NCBI GenBank assembly: GCA_024760905.1 | Contig: CM045729.1 | Coordinates: 82,001,550-82,065,549 of the forward strand | Source: Plotosus lineatus | Lineage: Eukaryota; Chordata; Actinopteri; Siluriformes; Plotosidae | Length of the DNA: 64,000 nt | Reading direction: 5' to 3' | Part shown: piece by piece, positions 10,284 through 20,817 of the stretch | Layout of the letters: each line of letters opens with the position of its first letter | Position numbering within the stretch: the stretch's first letter is position 1 | Notes under the pieces: generated by a model | The model's input: the letters and a program-made list of their open reading frames with translations, nothing else | What the model was told of the DNA's origin: nothing | Databases searched by the model: none | Made by a program: the position numbers and the translations under genes

Positions 10284-11721
10284 AATGTACTGATAAAAAT
10301 TAAACTGTATATTTTAGCTTCATTACACACAACTGAAGTAGTTCAAGTCTTTTATTGTTTTAAACGTTGATAATTTTGGCAAAAAAAGTAAAGTAAAACC
10401 AAAAATCCCTAGCTCAAAAAATTAGCATATTTCATCCGACCAATTAAAAAAAAAAAAAAAAAAAAAAAAAAGTCAACCTTCAAATGATTACGTTCAGTTA
10501 TGCACTCAATACTTGGTCAGGAATCCTTTTGCAGAAATGGCTGCTTCAATGCGGCGTGGCATGGATAATCAGCCTGTGGCACTGCTGAGGTGTTATGGAG
10601 GCTCAGGATGCTTCGATTGCGGCCTTAAGCTCATTCACAGTGTTGGGTCTGGTGTCTCAACTTTCTCTTCACAATATCCCACAGATTCTCTATGGGCTTC
10701 AGGTCAGGAGAATTGGCAGTCCAATTGAGCACAGTAATACCATGGTCAGTAAACCATTTAGCAGTGGTTTTGGCACTGTGAGCAGGTGCCAGGTCGTGCT
10801 GAAAAATGAAAATCTTCATCTCCATAAAGCTTTTCAGCAGATGGAAGCATGAAGTGCTCCAAAATCTCCTGATAGCGAGCTGCATTGACCCTGCCCTTGA
10901 TAAAACAGTGGACCAACACCAGCAGCTGACATGGCACCCCAGACTATCACTGACTGGGTACTTGACACTGGGCTTCAGGCATTTTCTTCTCCCCAGTCTT
11001 CCTCCAGACTCTGGCACCTTGATTTCTGAATGACATGCAAAATTTGCTTTCATCCGAAAAAGTACTTTGGACCACTGAGCAACAGTCCAGTGCTGCTTCT
11101 CTGTAGCCCAGGTCAGCCACTTCTGCCACTGTTTCTGGTACAAAAGTGGCTTGACCTGGGGAATGCGGCACCTGTAGCCCAGTCCACTGCTTCCACAGGT
11201 CCCCCAAGGTCTGGAATCGGCCCTTCTCCACAATCTTCCTCAGGGTCCGGTCACCTCTTCTGGTTGTGCAGCATTTTCTGCCACACTTTTTCCTTCCCAC
11301 AGACGTCCCACTGAGGTGGCTTGATAGAAAGCACTCTGGGAACAGCCTATTAAGCTCAGAGATTTCTTTCTGTGTCTTACCCTCTTGCTTGAGGGTGTCA
11401 ATGATGGCCTTCTGGACAGCAGTCAGGTCGGCAGTCTTACCCATGATTGCGGTTTTGAGTAATGAACCAGGCTGGGAGTTTTTAAAAGCCTCAGGAATCT
11501 TTTGCAGGTGTTTAGAGTTAATTGGTTGATTCAGATGATTAGGTTAATAGCTCGTTTAGACTATCTTTTCATGATGTGCTCATTTTTTGAGATAGGAATT
11601 TTGGGTTTTCATGAGCTGTATGCCAAAATCATCAGCATTAAAACAATAAAAGACCTGAAATATTTCAGTTGGTGTGCAATGAATCTAAAATATATTAAAG
11701 TTTAATTTCTATCAGTACATT
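10284..11721 (-). mobile_element. Tc1-type DNA transposon with long inverted termini
   Basis: Both ends align as inverted repeats well over 100 bp long: the left block with ggtcttttattgtttta-like sequence near 10340-10380 is matched inverted near 11625-11665. The outermost clear match is aatgtactgat at 10284 and its complement ending at 11721; weak similarity continues outward, so the true ends may lie a few tens of bases further. A 26-nt poly(A) run (10446-10471) sits inside the left arm. The transposase gene lies on the minus strand. A second internal fragment of the same family lies in opposite orientation at 11899-12160. Confidence 0.85.
10631..11444 (-). pseudogene. Tc1 transposase, frameshifted
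   Basis: A cut-and-paste transposase of the DDE type. The start is the Met at 11444 (MGKTADLTAVQKAI). An N-terminal paired-like helix-turn-helix region follows, with a GRKKCGRKC basic patch. The catalytic domain shows SDESKF (first Asp), a QHDLAPAHSA motif (second Asp) and NSPDLKPIENLW (Glu). The N-terminal part and DESKF lie in one frame down to about 10947; the remainder is in the frame ending at 10631, so at least two shifts are needed to read through. All three acidic residues remain, but the frame breaks make it inactive. Confidence 0.85.
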
Positions 11722-11898
11722 ATACAAAATAATGACCAGTATTACTACAAGAGGGAAAAAACAAGAAGGATTGTAAAGCTGGGAGAAAGAAACAGCTGCA
11801 GAAACAACTGAACCAGCTCGCTCAACATAAAAACTAGGCTGGTGATTTCTCCATTTTTCATTTGAACTGTCAATCTGTAAGAAACAAAGCTCTCTTTC

Positions 11899-12160
11899 TT
11901 GAATGACTTTATCCTTGATGACTGTATTTTATCAAGTGCAGGGTCAATGCAGCTAGCCATCAGGAGATTTTGGAGCACTTCATGCTTCCATCTGCTGAAA
12001 AGCTTTATGGAGATGAAGATTTTCGTTTTTCAGCACGACCCGGCACCTGCTCACAGTGCCAAAACCACTGCTAAATGGTTTACTGACCATGGTATTACTG
12101 TGCTCAATTGACCTGCCAACGCTCCTGACCTGAACCCCATAGAGAATCTCTGGTAAGCGG
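11899..12160 (+). pseudogene. Tc1 transposase internal fragment
   Basis: Plus-strand fragment matching the C-terminal half of the neighbouring Tc1 transposase. It reads SAGSMQLAIRRFW, FQHDPAPAHSAKT and FTDHGITVLN, then a stop, then PNAPDLNPIENLW-like sequence in line. It has no termini of its own. The 180 bases between it and the Tc1 element hold nothing I recognise. Orientation is opposite to the full element, so it is a second copy, not part of the first. Confidence 0.8.
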
Positions 12161-12225
12161 TTACAGAAATAATTAATTATTAAGCGGTTAAAGAAATAAT
12201 AATAAGTGGTTACAGAAATAATTAG
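12150..12225. repeat. Short tandem array, unit about 30 bp
   Basis: Three imperfect copies of aagcggttacagaaataatt-type sequence. The unit resembles the tail of teleost SINEs (gattaagcggtt...), so it may be an amplified tail. Confidence 0.6.
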
Positions 12226-13669
12226 TGCTTTTGATTATTGTGCAGAAGTCTAGGTTTGATAAAGCTGAAACTATTTTTCATCTAAATCACCTGCTAATGT
12301 AAAAATCTCAGTCCAGCTTTCTCTTTATATTAAACATGCATTATTCCACATGTCACACTCTATTAAACATTTAAAACATTTAAAACAAAACTGAGTGTTG
12401 GGAAATACCAACTTGTTTTACTTATGTTAGCACAAGTTCTTGAGGAAAATATTGAAATGTTAAAGCATCAAAATGTGAGAGCACTTGATACGGCAGGGGT
12501 TTTTTTCTCATGTCGTCTCAGGAAGTTTCTCCTTTACACAGTCATTTACTCACTGGGACGTGTAATGTTCATAGGGAACTGTTTAAATTGTTCAATTTAA
12601 TTTTGATTTATAGTTAAATAAATCAAATTTGTTCTTAGTATATAAAGCTGTGTTGCGACATTGTGAGTTATAAACAACGCTACACAAATAAAATTTATCT
12701 GAATTGAAATGTGAGAGTGGCGATATATGAGAGTACTCATCTGTGACAGTCCTGACATGTGTGAATAATGTAAAACAAACCTGAAATGTGAAGCAGGTGA
12801 TCTATGAGATTTATCTTTCTTAATTCCCAGAGTCCTCCAGAGATGAGTCTGAAAGTTTCTGATGACCTGACTCGCTATTTATCTCCTTTTTGAGTTGATG
12901 ACTAAATTCCTCTGTGCATCTTTTCCATGCTCCTCCTTTTTAACTTTACAAAACAGATTAGATGGAAATCTGAATTGGACAGGAAATGAATGAAAAAAAA
13001 ACAGCACTGATGAAAACTGACTGAAAAAACAGCAGTGATTTAGCAAAGAAAGATTAATTATTAGAGTTATACAGCACAAACACAATCTCATCAAACTGAA
13101 CTGTTACCATGGATGCGGCCTCATCAGGACTCATTATCACTCATGTTGATGTGTCCAGAATATAGTTTGTGCAGATTTCTGTGAGTGAGTCTATGCTGAG
13201 CCTGGAAAATACCCCAGTCTCTGTGTTGGGGTTGGTGTTTTAGTGAATAGTGCATTTCCTCTAGGCACACTCCTCCAGTTTTTAATGGATACCTGATACA
13301 TTTAATAATGGGGGGAGTATTCAGGAAGTAAAAATGGAGACAATGGAGAAATTCATTGTTACAGGCTCTTGAGGTACCATCAGTAGGAGGTGCAAAATAG
13401 ATACATATACAATAATACATATACATACCTACATACACACATACATATATATTATATAAATAAATAAATAGATACATAAATAGTATAACGTAATATACAA
13501 TAAAAAAAAGAAAAAGAAAAGAGCAACTTTGTAGACTGGCCTATATTCAAGTGTACATGTATCTGAGGGCAGAGTTGATGGGTTGATATGGTTCACAGTC
13601 AGTGGGGTGGATGTGGTTGATTAAGTGCGCGGGGTTTTTATTGCACATAACTATTTTTTTCACAGACAG
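12226..13669. other. Anonymous AT-rich DNA
   Basis: About 1.4 kb without a gene or a repeat family I recognise. Short open frames on both strands lack known motifs. Simple TA/CA-rich sequence occurs at about 13400-13480. Confidence 0.4.
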
Positions 13670-13867
13670 TTACAAAGTGGCGTTGTACAGTCTGACAGCG
13701 GTGGGAATGAACGACCTACGGTAGCGCTCCTTCCTGCACTGAGGATGTCTCAGTCGTCCACTGAAGGAGCTGCTCAGCTTCTCCACAGTCTGGTGCAGTG
13801 GGTGAGAGCTATTGACCATGATGGATGTGAGCTTTGCTACCTTATTCATGCACAGTTGAGTACTTGA
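13670..13867 (-). pseudogene. Rex1-like LINE ORF2, C-terminal end
   Basis: On the minus strand a Met near 13849 leads into NKVAKLTSIM, then LRHPQCRKERYRRSFIPTAV and RLYNATL, with a stop at 13672-13670. This is the characteristic C-terminus of Rex1/Babar-type fish LINEs. Nothing upstream of it belongs to the same element, so it is a 5'-truncated insertion, the usual fate of LINE copies. Confidence 0.75.
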
Positions 13868-14084
13868 TTATTGTCTTTAAGTCCTTGGAGAAAGAGGTGT
13901 GTTAGATTTTGGTTGGAGATAAAACCGGCAGGAAGTTAAATCTCTGAAAACAACTTGGAGAATGCTGGTGAAGAAATAATGTGATTTCTTTTTTTTTAAT
14001 GCTGTTTGTAATGCAGCTCTGTGGGGTTTTACAGGATTTTTTTCTCCTAATTGTTAATAACTGGAGTGTTATATATCAGGTGGT

Positions 14085-14340
14085 ATAATTGAAGTTTTAA
14101 TTTGTAGTTAAATCATCATAAATTTATTTTTTTTTATTTTGTTTCAGTGACCTTCAGCAGTCTTTTTTCTATTTGGGAAAAACCCAGCTGCTCATGTGCT
14201 CAGCTTAAAAGACTTATGCAAACCTCTCAGTTCCTTTTGATCTGCGTACTATACACGAACCCTTATTAAAACAAATCACAGTGACTGACACATGACCTGG
14301 TCAGAGGACAAAAGTTTTGACATTCCGTGTGAATGTTTTT
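14085..14340 (+). repeat. Repeat U1, copy 1 (family unknown)
   Basis: Aligns with 32165-32465 and 40055-40395. Conserved blocks are tgaccttcag, aacccagctgctcatg, tgcaaacct, cacagtgac and ggacaaaagtttg. No tRNA-like promoter, no coding frame and no clear termini are visible. Orientation is the same in all three copies; strand is arbitrary. Confidence 0.7.
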
Positions 14341-14349
14341 TATTCATTC

Positions 14350-14532
14350 TCTATATTGTTTAATCCCCTAGGGTCGCACATCTTAGTCAACTCTGGAAGG
14401 CAGATTACACTTGAAAGACAAAACCATTGCATTTACACTTAATGGCATTTTGAGAACATCCAGTTCATGTCTTTGGATAGTAGGGTGAAAGCAGAGTGCC
14501 CCGAGCTCACCACTACACCACCGTGCCACCTA
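14350..14532 (-). mobile_element. Degenerate SINE, head type B
   Basis: On the minus strand it starts ggtggcacggtggtgtagtg, the head-B SINE start, and ends near gagaatgaat. The body is much decayed, so this is an old insertion. Confidence 0.55.
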
Positions 14533-14765
14533 AACCTGCTGATTTGGGAATTTTAAATTTCTCAGCACTAGTAATTCATGCCCTACATTAAATTTATGAT
14601 GGAGATGAAGTCCAAAAGAATTTCAACTGACTGCCAAGGCTGGTCATATATTTCTAATTATTTAAATGAACAGTCTGTTACTCCTCCTTAGCAGAACAGT
14701 GTATATCTTGATGAGGGTAATGTCCTGAAACTTATTCCGGGTGTAAAGCAATGTACAGTCTTTAG

Positions 14766-15115
14766 AAATATTGTAAGGCCAGTGGTAACCTGGTGGTAAG
14801 GTTCTGGATTACTGATTTTAAGATTGGGAGTTCAAGCTCCTCTGTCAACAGTTGTCACTACCATCCCCCGACGTGAAGCTAACTGGGTTATCAAGAGCCG
14901 ACCATGTCTCTCGCTTTCTATGGTGAGAGGTTCATGTTAAAGAACTATTACTGACTTCCATAAAGAGGAGCAGCATAGCCGCCAGCGTGTTTCTGCCCTG
15001 TGATGGCCTGGTGAGTTGTTCAGGGTGTACTCTACCCTTAGACAGAATTTGCTGAGATGGGACCAAACCTTCCCATCACCCTGAATAGGAATAATTGGTT
15101 CCAAAACGAAATGAA
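14766..15115 (+). mobile_element. SINE, head A with L-type tail
   Basis: Same module order as the SINE at 6474: tRNA-like head, gctaactgggttatcaa middle, gtgtactctaccctt tail ending in gaatgaatg-like sequence. Full length of about 350 bp. Confidence 0.75.
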
Positions 15116-16000
15116 TGAAGAAATATAGTAAAGTGTTTGGTGGATATATTTTATTTTGCCTTAAGCTGTTGTACCATGTCTTTGCAAGGATTCCATGATG
15201 CTTCAGAGTCACACAGTGATTGCATTCCTGTAACTCCTAGTTCTTGTTGTTAAATAATTTCAGGAGATTATGAAGATTGTAGGTAGCAGTGGTTAGCATG
15301 CCTTCCTCACAACAAGTGGTGTTTGAGTCCCAGGCTCAGCAATGGGTGAATGACGAGTACATTGTATTCTATGAGATCTTCAGTCTCTTGGCAGTTACTC
15401 ACATGGAACACCCTTCATTTGTAACATATATTTAACATATTTAAAGTGATGAATCCTTTTTTTAAAAAAGATTTTCTTTACATATAATTAACTCAAAGAA
15501 GTAAATATTATTGCTTCTTTATTTAACACAACAGTTTTTTATCAGTGCTGACATAGTTGCACAATGATGTAATAATTGTTATTGATTAAGCTTTAACGTG
15601 GTAAACACAAATTACTGTACACAATGTCCCATTGGAAAACAAGTATTATACAGTAGTTTGCTGAAAATGGGCTTCTGTACACCTATGTAAGTATGCCATT
15701 TAAAAATCTATTAATTATTTAAAAATGCCATTTAAGATAAGCAGTGCCTTGCCTGTCTTTCTGGTTAATTTAATCTGTTTTTACTAAAAATAAATACTCA
15801 TAGATTGGAGTCTCTCTTTTTGGACATTGATTTGTTTTAATTTACATAAAGAATAATAGATCTTTGCGGGTTTGGGCAGTTCAACATTTCAAATGCTGTG
15901 TGCAAAAAAAATCCCACCACTCGATTAATTTTAATCACAAGCGTTAAACTTTAATGTGGATCATACATTAATGAAATTGTTTATTTGATGAATGTGACAT
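15116..16000. other. Anonymous DNA with a possible SINE head
   Basis: No gene seen. About 15285-15345 resembles a SINE head (gtagcagtggttagcatgcc ... gtttgagtccc) but the body does not follow. The rest is AT-rich and unrecognised. Confidence 0.4.
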
Positions 16001-16190
16001 GGTGGTTCATTGGTTAAGGCTCAGGATTAATAATCAGAAAATCTGGTGTTCAAGTGCAAGTTCCACCAATTTGCCACTGCTCGGCCCTTGAACATGACCC
16101 TTCACCCTCATCTCCTCAGTTGTTTACGTGACAGAAAGTGTCACTGTGGATAAGGGTGCCTACAAAGTGCCATGAATGTCAATGGTGTTT
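16001..16190 (+). mobile_element. SINE, third type (tRNA-headed)
   Basis: A head with ggttcattggttaaggctc and gtgttcaag, then a body with gccactgctcggcccttga and gataagggtgcctac-aaagtgcc, ending gaatgtcaatg. This arrangement is a SINE type I recall from otophysan fishes; the attribution is from memory and only moderate. Confidence 0.6.
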
Positions 16191-16487
16191 TCCTTCATCA
16201 GCTGTATAATTTAAACCACGAAACATGCTGCAGAAAACCTTGAAAGACTTACATGCTCTGTACAAAGCCATGACCTTAAAAAATACAAGGCTCAGTCAAG
16301 TCTGCAGATCATCACCGCCCTCGGTTTAAGGAGTTGATGTGTCTTCCATCCAGCCACAGATACAAAGTACCAACTGGCTGTACAAACATATTTTAAAATT
16401 AATTTGTTTTGCAGTTTCAAAAAGCTAATAGGCCCTGCAATGGCCTGGTGAGCTGTGTACGCTGACTTCAGTCTTCAATAAATGAGG

Positions 16488-16929
16488 CTAGAAGATTCTG
16501 TGAACCAAGGAACATTCAGCCGAACCCAAAAATGCAGGTGACAGAGTGTGATGAAAACAAATGAGCTTGATTGTTCACAGGGAAGACACTAGAGCACAGG
16601 GAAATTATAATCACTGTTAGAGATGCGGTGAAACAAAAATCATAAACTAAAGGAATGTCAGAGCGGGAACTGGTCGAGCACGGAACTGAAAACCTGGAGC
16701 CTGAGAGATCACATGGAAATGGGGAACAATGGGGAAAAGAGGGACAATCTTCCAGCACCGGGAGGCGCACGCTGCTTGTCTTTATAGCCTAGTGATTGCT
16801 GAGTGGAATCAGATGTGTGCTTCACACTCCGCCTGCGTGTGAAAGCCACACCCCTTGCCAGTGCTTGCAGTGCGTAAAGAGAGAGAGAGAGACACCAAAA
16901 CAGAGTCTCTCACAATACAGACCATAATA
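16488..16929 (-). mobile_element. Sushi-type gypsy LTR with adjacent primer site, remnant
   Basis: Minus-strand LTR (16929 to 16499, TG start, degenerate CA end) related to those of gypsy copy B: same order of TATA box (16786-16781), cttccagc region and AT-rich 3' half. Directly after the LTR, past one base, is aatcttctagc (16497-16487). Its 11 bases pair with LTR bases 16756-16746 (gctggaagatt on the element strand), which lie 30 nt below the TATA box, with one G-U wobble. The presence of this tract shows the piece is a 5' LTR plus the first internal bases, not a solo LTR. Confidence 0.65.
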
Positions 16930-17221
16930 TATACTGTTTTCATAATATATAATTTTATAATTTTATAACTTTATAATTTTATAATATATACTGTTTTCAT
17001 CCCCCCCCCCCACTTAATTTGCGGACCTGTAGTATCAGTTCCGATACCGTTAACTGCTTATATAACGGAATAAGACAATTTACAGTATTTGTAATGGGAA
17101 AAATATATCCAAAATTCAACCAAATCGGAATTAGACCAGCCGTCTGGAACAAATTTTGATCGGGTATCGAGGTTTCACTGTATACAAAATAAGTTGAATA
17201 ATATTATAGGGCAAGTCACAA

Positions 17222-17306
<85 letters not shown>
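17222..17306. repeat. (TA)n microsatellite
   Basis: About 42 TA units, the longest TA run in the window. Confidence 0.95.
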
Positions 17307-17309
<3 letters not shown>

Positions 17310-17353
17310 CATTAGAAGATAAAAATTAAAGGAGTATGAAGTATAGTAAACAG

Positions 17354-17699
17354 AGGGGGCAGTGGTGGTCTAGTGGTATAGGGCGCTGGATTGCTGATCC
17401 AAAGGTTGGGGGTTCGAGTCCCACTCTCCACAAGGTTGCCCCCCCCCAGTGCGGCTAACTGGGTTATCAAATGCGGGCCATGTCTCTCACTGTCTATGGT
17501 GAGAGACATGTAAAAGAACCATTGCTGACTTTCATAAAGAGTAGCTGCAAAGTCGTCAGTGTGTTTCTGTCCCTTGCTAAAAGGGTTGTGACAGGAAGGG
17601 CATCCAACATAAAAACCTCTGCCAAATCAAATGTACGAATCAGATGATTTGCTGTGGCGACTCCCGAGTAAAAGGGAAAAAGCCAAAAGGAAGACAGTC
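17354..17699 (+). mobile_element. SINE, head A with RTE-type tail, intact target duplications
   Basis: Flanked by a perfect 16-bp direct repeat, gaagtatagtaaacag, at 17338-17353 and 17700-17715. The head has tRNA-like boxes (gtggtctagtggtata, ggttcgagtccc). After the shared middle block comes ggaagggcatccaacat ... tgccaaatcaaatg ... cgaatca, matching the RTE leader. Then gatttgctgtggcgactccc ... gaaaaagccaaaaggaag, matching the RTE 3' end. So the 3' half appears to be an RTE with its middle removed. Such a tail would let RTE reverse transcriptase copy this SINE. Confidence 0.85.
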
Positions 17700-17715
17700 G
17701 AAGTATAGTAAACAG

Positions 17716-18016
17716 TGTTGTAAGAAAAATTCGAGAAAAACAAGATTTCTGAATTTTTTTGATTGATAAGGATTTGAAAAATTACAATATGGACAATGTA
17801 GCCAATAGCTTTAATCATTTCTTTGTAAATATTTGACCTGACCTATCTGGAAAAATTCCTGATATTGGATCATCTGGATTAAACATGAATGAGTTGATAG
17901 AGATATATCTCGGCTCAGTGTTTCTGACTGCGGTGAATGAGGAAGGAATCCTGGATACAGTGAATAAATTCAAAAACAAAAAGTCTATGGATTTTAATGA
18001 TATTGATTTGACATTG

Positions 18017-18060
<44 letters not shown>

Positions 18061-18440
18061 TGTGGCGATTTCAAAACCATGAATATTTCTCTGCAACTTA
18101 CTTTTCCATACCGGTTCATTTCTAGATAAAATTAAAATAGCAAAAGTCATATCTCTGTTAAAAGGAATCATCACATCTATGCAAACTACAGACCTGCCTT
18201 ACTTCCACAATTCTTCAAAATTTGAGAAAAAACTCTGCAATAACAGATTAAATACATTCTTAGAAAAACAAAAATACACACAGCTAATATGGACATTACT
18301 AATAGATCGACATCATTAGCTATAATCGAATTGGTAGAGGACATCACAAATGCTAGAGCGGTATGGTATCAGAGAAATGGTGTTAAATTAAGTGGAAAGT
18401 TATTTATCCAAGACACAGCAGTTTTTGATGTTGGGTAATT
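17716..18440 (+). pseudogene. LINE reverse transcriptase fragment, CR1/L2-like
   Basis: Fragments of an RT finger/palm region in shifting plus-strand frames: a VANSFNHFFVNI motif, then LDTVNKFKNKKSMDFNDIDL, then after a (TAA)n run (18017-18060) CNLLFHTGS, IKIAKVISLLK, and NNRLNTFLEK with a KYTQ and ELVE-type continuation. The microsatellite expanded inside the coding region. No FADD box is present, as the sequence ends before it. Many stops mark an old, dead copy. The clade is a guess from motif style. Confidence 0.55.
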
Positions 18441-18509
18441 TCTGTTATGAGTGTTTGGACATTGCTTGTGTTGTTCCTCAGGAGTGAGTATCGGGGACGA
18501 AATTATTAT

Positions 18510-19030
18510 CATAGACAGTGAGCCCTTCACTTTGTGCGGCTTCAGTGCATCGCGGGTTTTTCAAAAATATTAATTGAAAAATTAATTAGGAGGGGGCAGT
18601 AGTGGTCTAGTGGATAGGGCGCAGGATCGCTGATCCTAAGGTTGGGGGTATGAGTCCCCACAGGTTTGTCACTGTCCCCCCCCAGTGCAGCTAACTAGGT
18701 TATCAAAGTCGGGCCATGTCTCTCACTGTCTATGGTGAGAGGCATGTAAAAGAACCATTGCTGACTTTTGTAAAGAGTAGCTGCAAAGCCGTCAACGTGT
18801 TTCTGTCCCTTGCTAAAGGGTTGTGACAGGAAGGGCATCCAACGTAAAAATCTATGCCAAATCAAATGTGCGAATCAGATGATTCGCTGTGGCGACTCCC
18901 GAGAAAGGGAAAAAGCCGAAAGGAAGGACGGATTCATTGTAAAATTTAAAAAAATAAGGAAACTAAGGAAAAATATGGGAAAAGTTCAAGAAGATGCTGC
19001 AAAACAAGGCCAAGTATGCAAAAAATCAAA
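18510..19030 (+). mobile_element. MITE-P copy split by a SINE
   Basis: Left part 18510-18591 (ggcttcagtgcatcgcgggt, tttttcaaaaatatt) and right part about 18940-19030 (aaataaggaaactaagg, aaaagttcaagaagatgctg) align to consecutive parts of the copy at 55826-56021. The interval is a SINE. The ends resemble pogo/Tigger-type termini (cag-gatccctc-like in the other copy). Confidence 0.65.
18592..18925 (+). mobile_element. SINE, head A with RTE-type tail, inside MITE-P
   Basis: Same module order as 17354-17699, about 335 bp, ending gggaaaaagccgaaaggaag. No clear target duplication was found, so its edges are less certain than those of the 17.4-kb copy. It must be younger than the MITE it splits. 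Confidence 0.8.
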
Positions 19031-19480
19031 AACCAAACCAAAACAAAACAAAACAAAAAACCCTCAAGCAAAACAAAAACAAAAAAAAAAACAAAAAAAA
19101 AAACCAACCCAACAAATCTACTGACATTTTTATGTGAGGTGTGCTTCTGAGTGTGTGTGTATTTATATTTTATTTACACCTTATGCATTGTTTTTGAATG
19201 ATGATTGTTATTATAAGCATTTATTGTATTGAATATGTATTTATTGATATTATATACACATATACTAGTACATGCTCATATTTGTCAGTCGAGGGGGTGG
19301 GATGTTGTTCCTCCATCATGGAAATTGGTGGTCGTGGGGCAGGTACGTCCATCGCCCCAAAACTTTTTATGGCAGGAAAAACATCAGCGTCGAAACTGCT
19401 GAGCTGCCACTTGTGACGATAGTGACAAATCTGAAACAGAAATGGATTATCAATTAATGGTGCAATCGAAGCTACTAAAA
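19031..19480. other. A-rich run and unrecognised sequence
   Basis: About 19020-19115 is A/C-rich simple sequence. At 19270-19430 there is an open frame on the minus strand (FDADVFPAIKSFGAMD region) that I cannot assign; no family motif is visible. Confidence 0.35.
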
Positions 19481-19486
19481 TAGAGA

Positions 19487-20817
19487 ATGAGTACTCAGAA
19501 GCAGTACACATATGTAAAATGGTTCAACAATAGAGTCGTGAACATGTTATCTACGTTCGCAAAAGTCGACCCCATTAATACAGTACATTGCTTCGATTCC
19601 AAAACAAAGAAGATAGTTGAAGTTGATTGTCCTGATATCGTGAAGCAGTACAATAAATTAATGGGAGAAGTACAGACACTCCACGCTTTAGGTTCATTTG
19701 TTTTATGTATTTTTCGATTTTACATTTTTTAAAAACAAAACAAAACAAAAAAATGTCAAATTTTGAGTTCAGCATGCTCTCTGCAGTACAAGACGTACCG
19801 ACATAGTACGTTGACGTAATACGCTACTTCCGTATGACCCTGCATCCATTGTTTACAAACGACAGACTGAACATGTCCTCCTTCTTCCCAGTTCACTGCG
19901 TGTTACCTTTGTGTTAAGACGTCGTCTCTGTTATCTTTGTGTTTACACTGTTTTGCAGACTTTTGTAACCCTAAGCAAATATGGTTGGTCAGAATGGTTG
20001 ATCAGAAGCATAAGCCTACTAGTGATAGTGATAATCAGAAAAAGCAGCAAGCTATCTAGTTAGGAACAAAGATGGCTATTATCAAGAAAATTGATGCTGG
20101 TGAAAAACATGTGACTGTTGCACGTTTCTTCCAAATGGCTCCATCGAAGATCAGAACCATTTACAAGCAGAAAGATCGCATCACAGAGAATTATAAAGGT
20201 TATATTTGATACTGTATTTGATATTTGATCTGTGAATTTGATTAAAATTTTTTAAAAATTTTTTTGGTTGAATTTAATTTATTTGAAATTAATGGTGATA
20301 TCATTTGATATATTTGATATTATTTTACAATGTTATGTTTAAACAATTGATTTAGGGGTGTTTTATGAGATATGGTAATGGTATTTATGGGTGTATAGTA
20401 CATTATGAACGGCATACATCACTGTACAGTAACAACTTATGTTTTTTTTCACCTTACGTTTGGCTGTCCGGAACCGAACTAAAACGTAAATCGGTAGCGT
20501 CTGTAGATTTAGCCAATCAACTAATCTCACTTTATAGGAATCCCATCAAATCTAAGAAATATTATATGAGACTAGTGTTCCTGTCATTTGACCTGATGAA
20601 GGCTGGTAAAGTGGGCGGGAAGAAGAGGACAAGACCTGCTTCTAGCACAGAGCCGAGCAAACCTCCTAAAAAGAGCCGTCATCATCCTTCAATTGCATTT
20701 CAAAAAGACAACATTGGGCATCTTCCGCGAATTACAGAAAAAAGGCAAAGATGCAATAAATGCAACATGAGCCTGTGCCTGAAAAACGAATCCAACTGCT
20801 TCGAAGCTTACCATAAG
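19487..20817 (+). pseudogene. piggyBac-like transposase, C-terminal half, interrupted
   Basis: Two exact pieces of one transposase lie either side of a pogo element. 19487-19672 has KWFNNRVVNMLST and VEVDCPDIVKQYNKLMGEV, the conserved piggyBac DDE region. 20504-20817 resumes with DLANQLISLYR, KSKKYYMRLVFLSFDL, a basic KKRTRPASS stretch and a C-terminal Cys cluster RCNKCNMSLCLKN...NCF...YH, then a stop. The cut falls inside the MGxVD signature, at a TA. The N-terminal part and termini are not visible. PiggyBac enzymes cut and paste at TTAA; this one is dead from truncation and insertion. Confidence 0.8.
19673..20503 (+). mobile_element. Pogo-type transposon inserted in the piggyBac relic
   Basis: 831 bp flanked by TA (19671-19672 and 20504-20505), as pogo/mariner insertions are. 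It starts cagacactccacgctttagg and ends with an inverted imperfect match, cggtagcgtctg. At about 19997-20198, plus strand, it codes for the N-terminal CENP-B-type helix-turn-helix of a pogo transposase: GTKMAIIKKIDAGEKHVTVA, then RFFQMAPSKIRTIYKQKDRI, with one in-frame stop just before GTKMA. The catalytic domain is absent, so it is an internally deleted, non-autonomous copy. Confidence 0.75.

Noticed and set aside
10595..11529. Plus-strand frames across the Tc1 element
   Set aside because: They oppose the recognisable minus-strand transposase and carry no motifs.
13400..13480. CRISPR-like or regular short repeats
   Set aside because: Only simple TA/CA-rich sequence; no spaced direct repeats, and the DNA is eukaryotic.
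14120..14150. Splice acceptor and exon in repeat U1
   Set aside because: A polypyrimidine tract with cag is present in copy 1 but not kept in copies 2 and 3, and no open frame follows.
19221..19511. Minus-strand frame as a host gene
   Set aside because: 96 codons, no recognisable domain, no support beyond openness.
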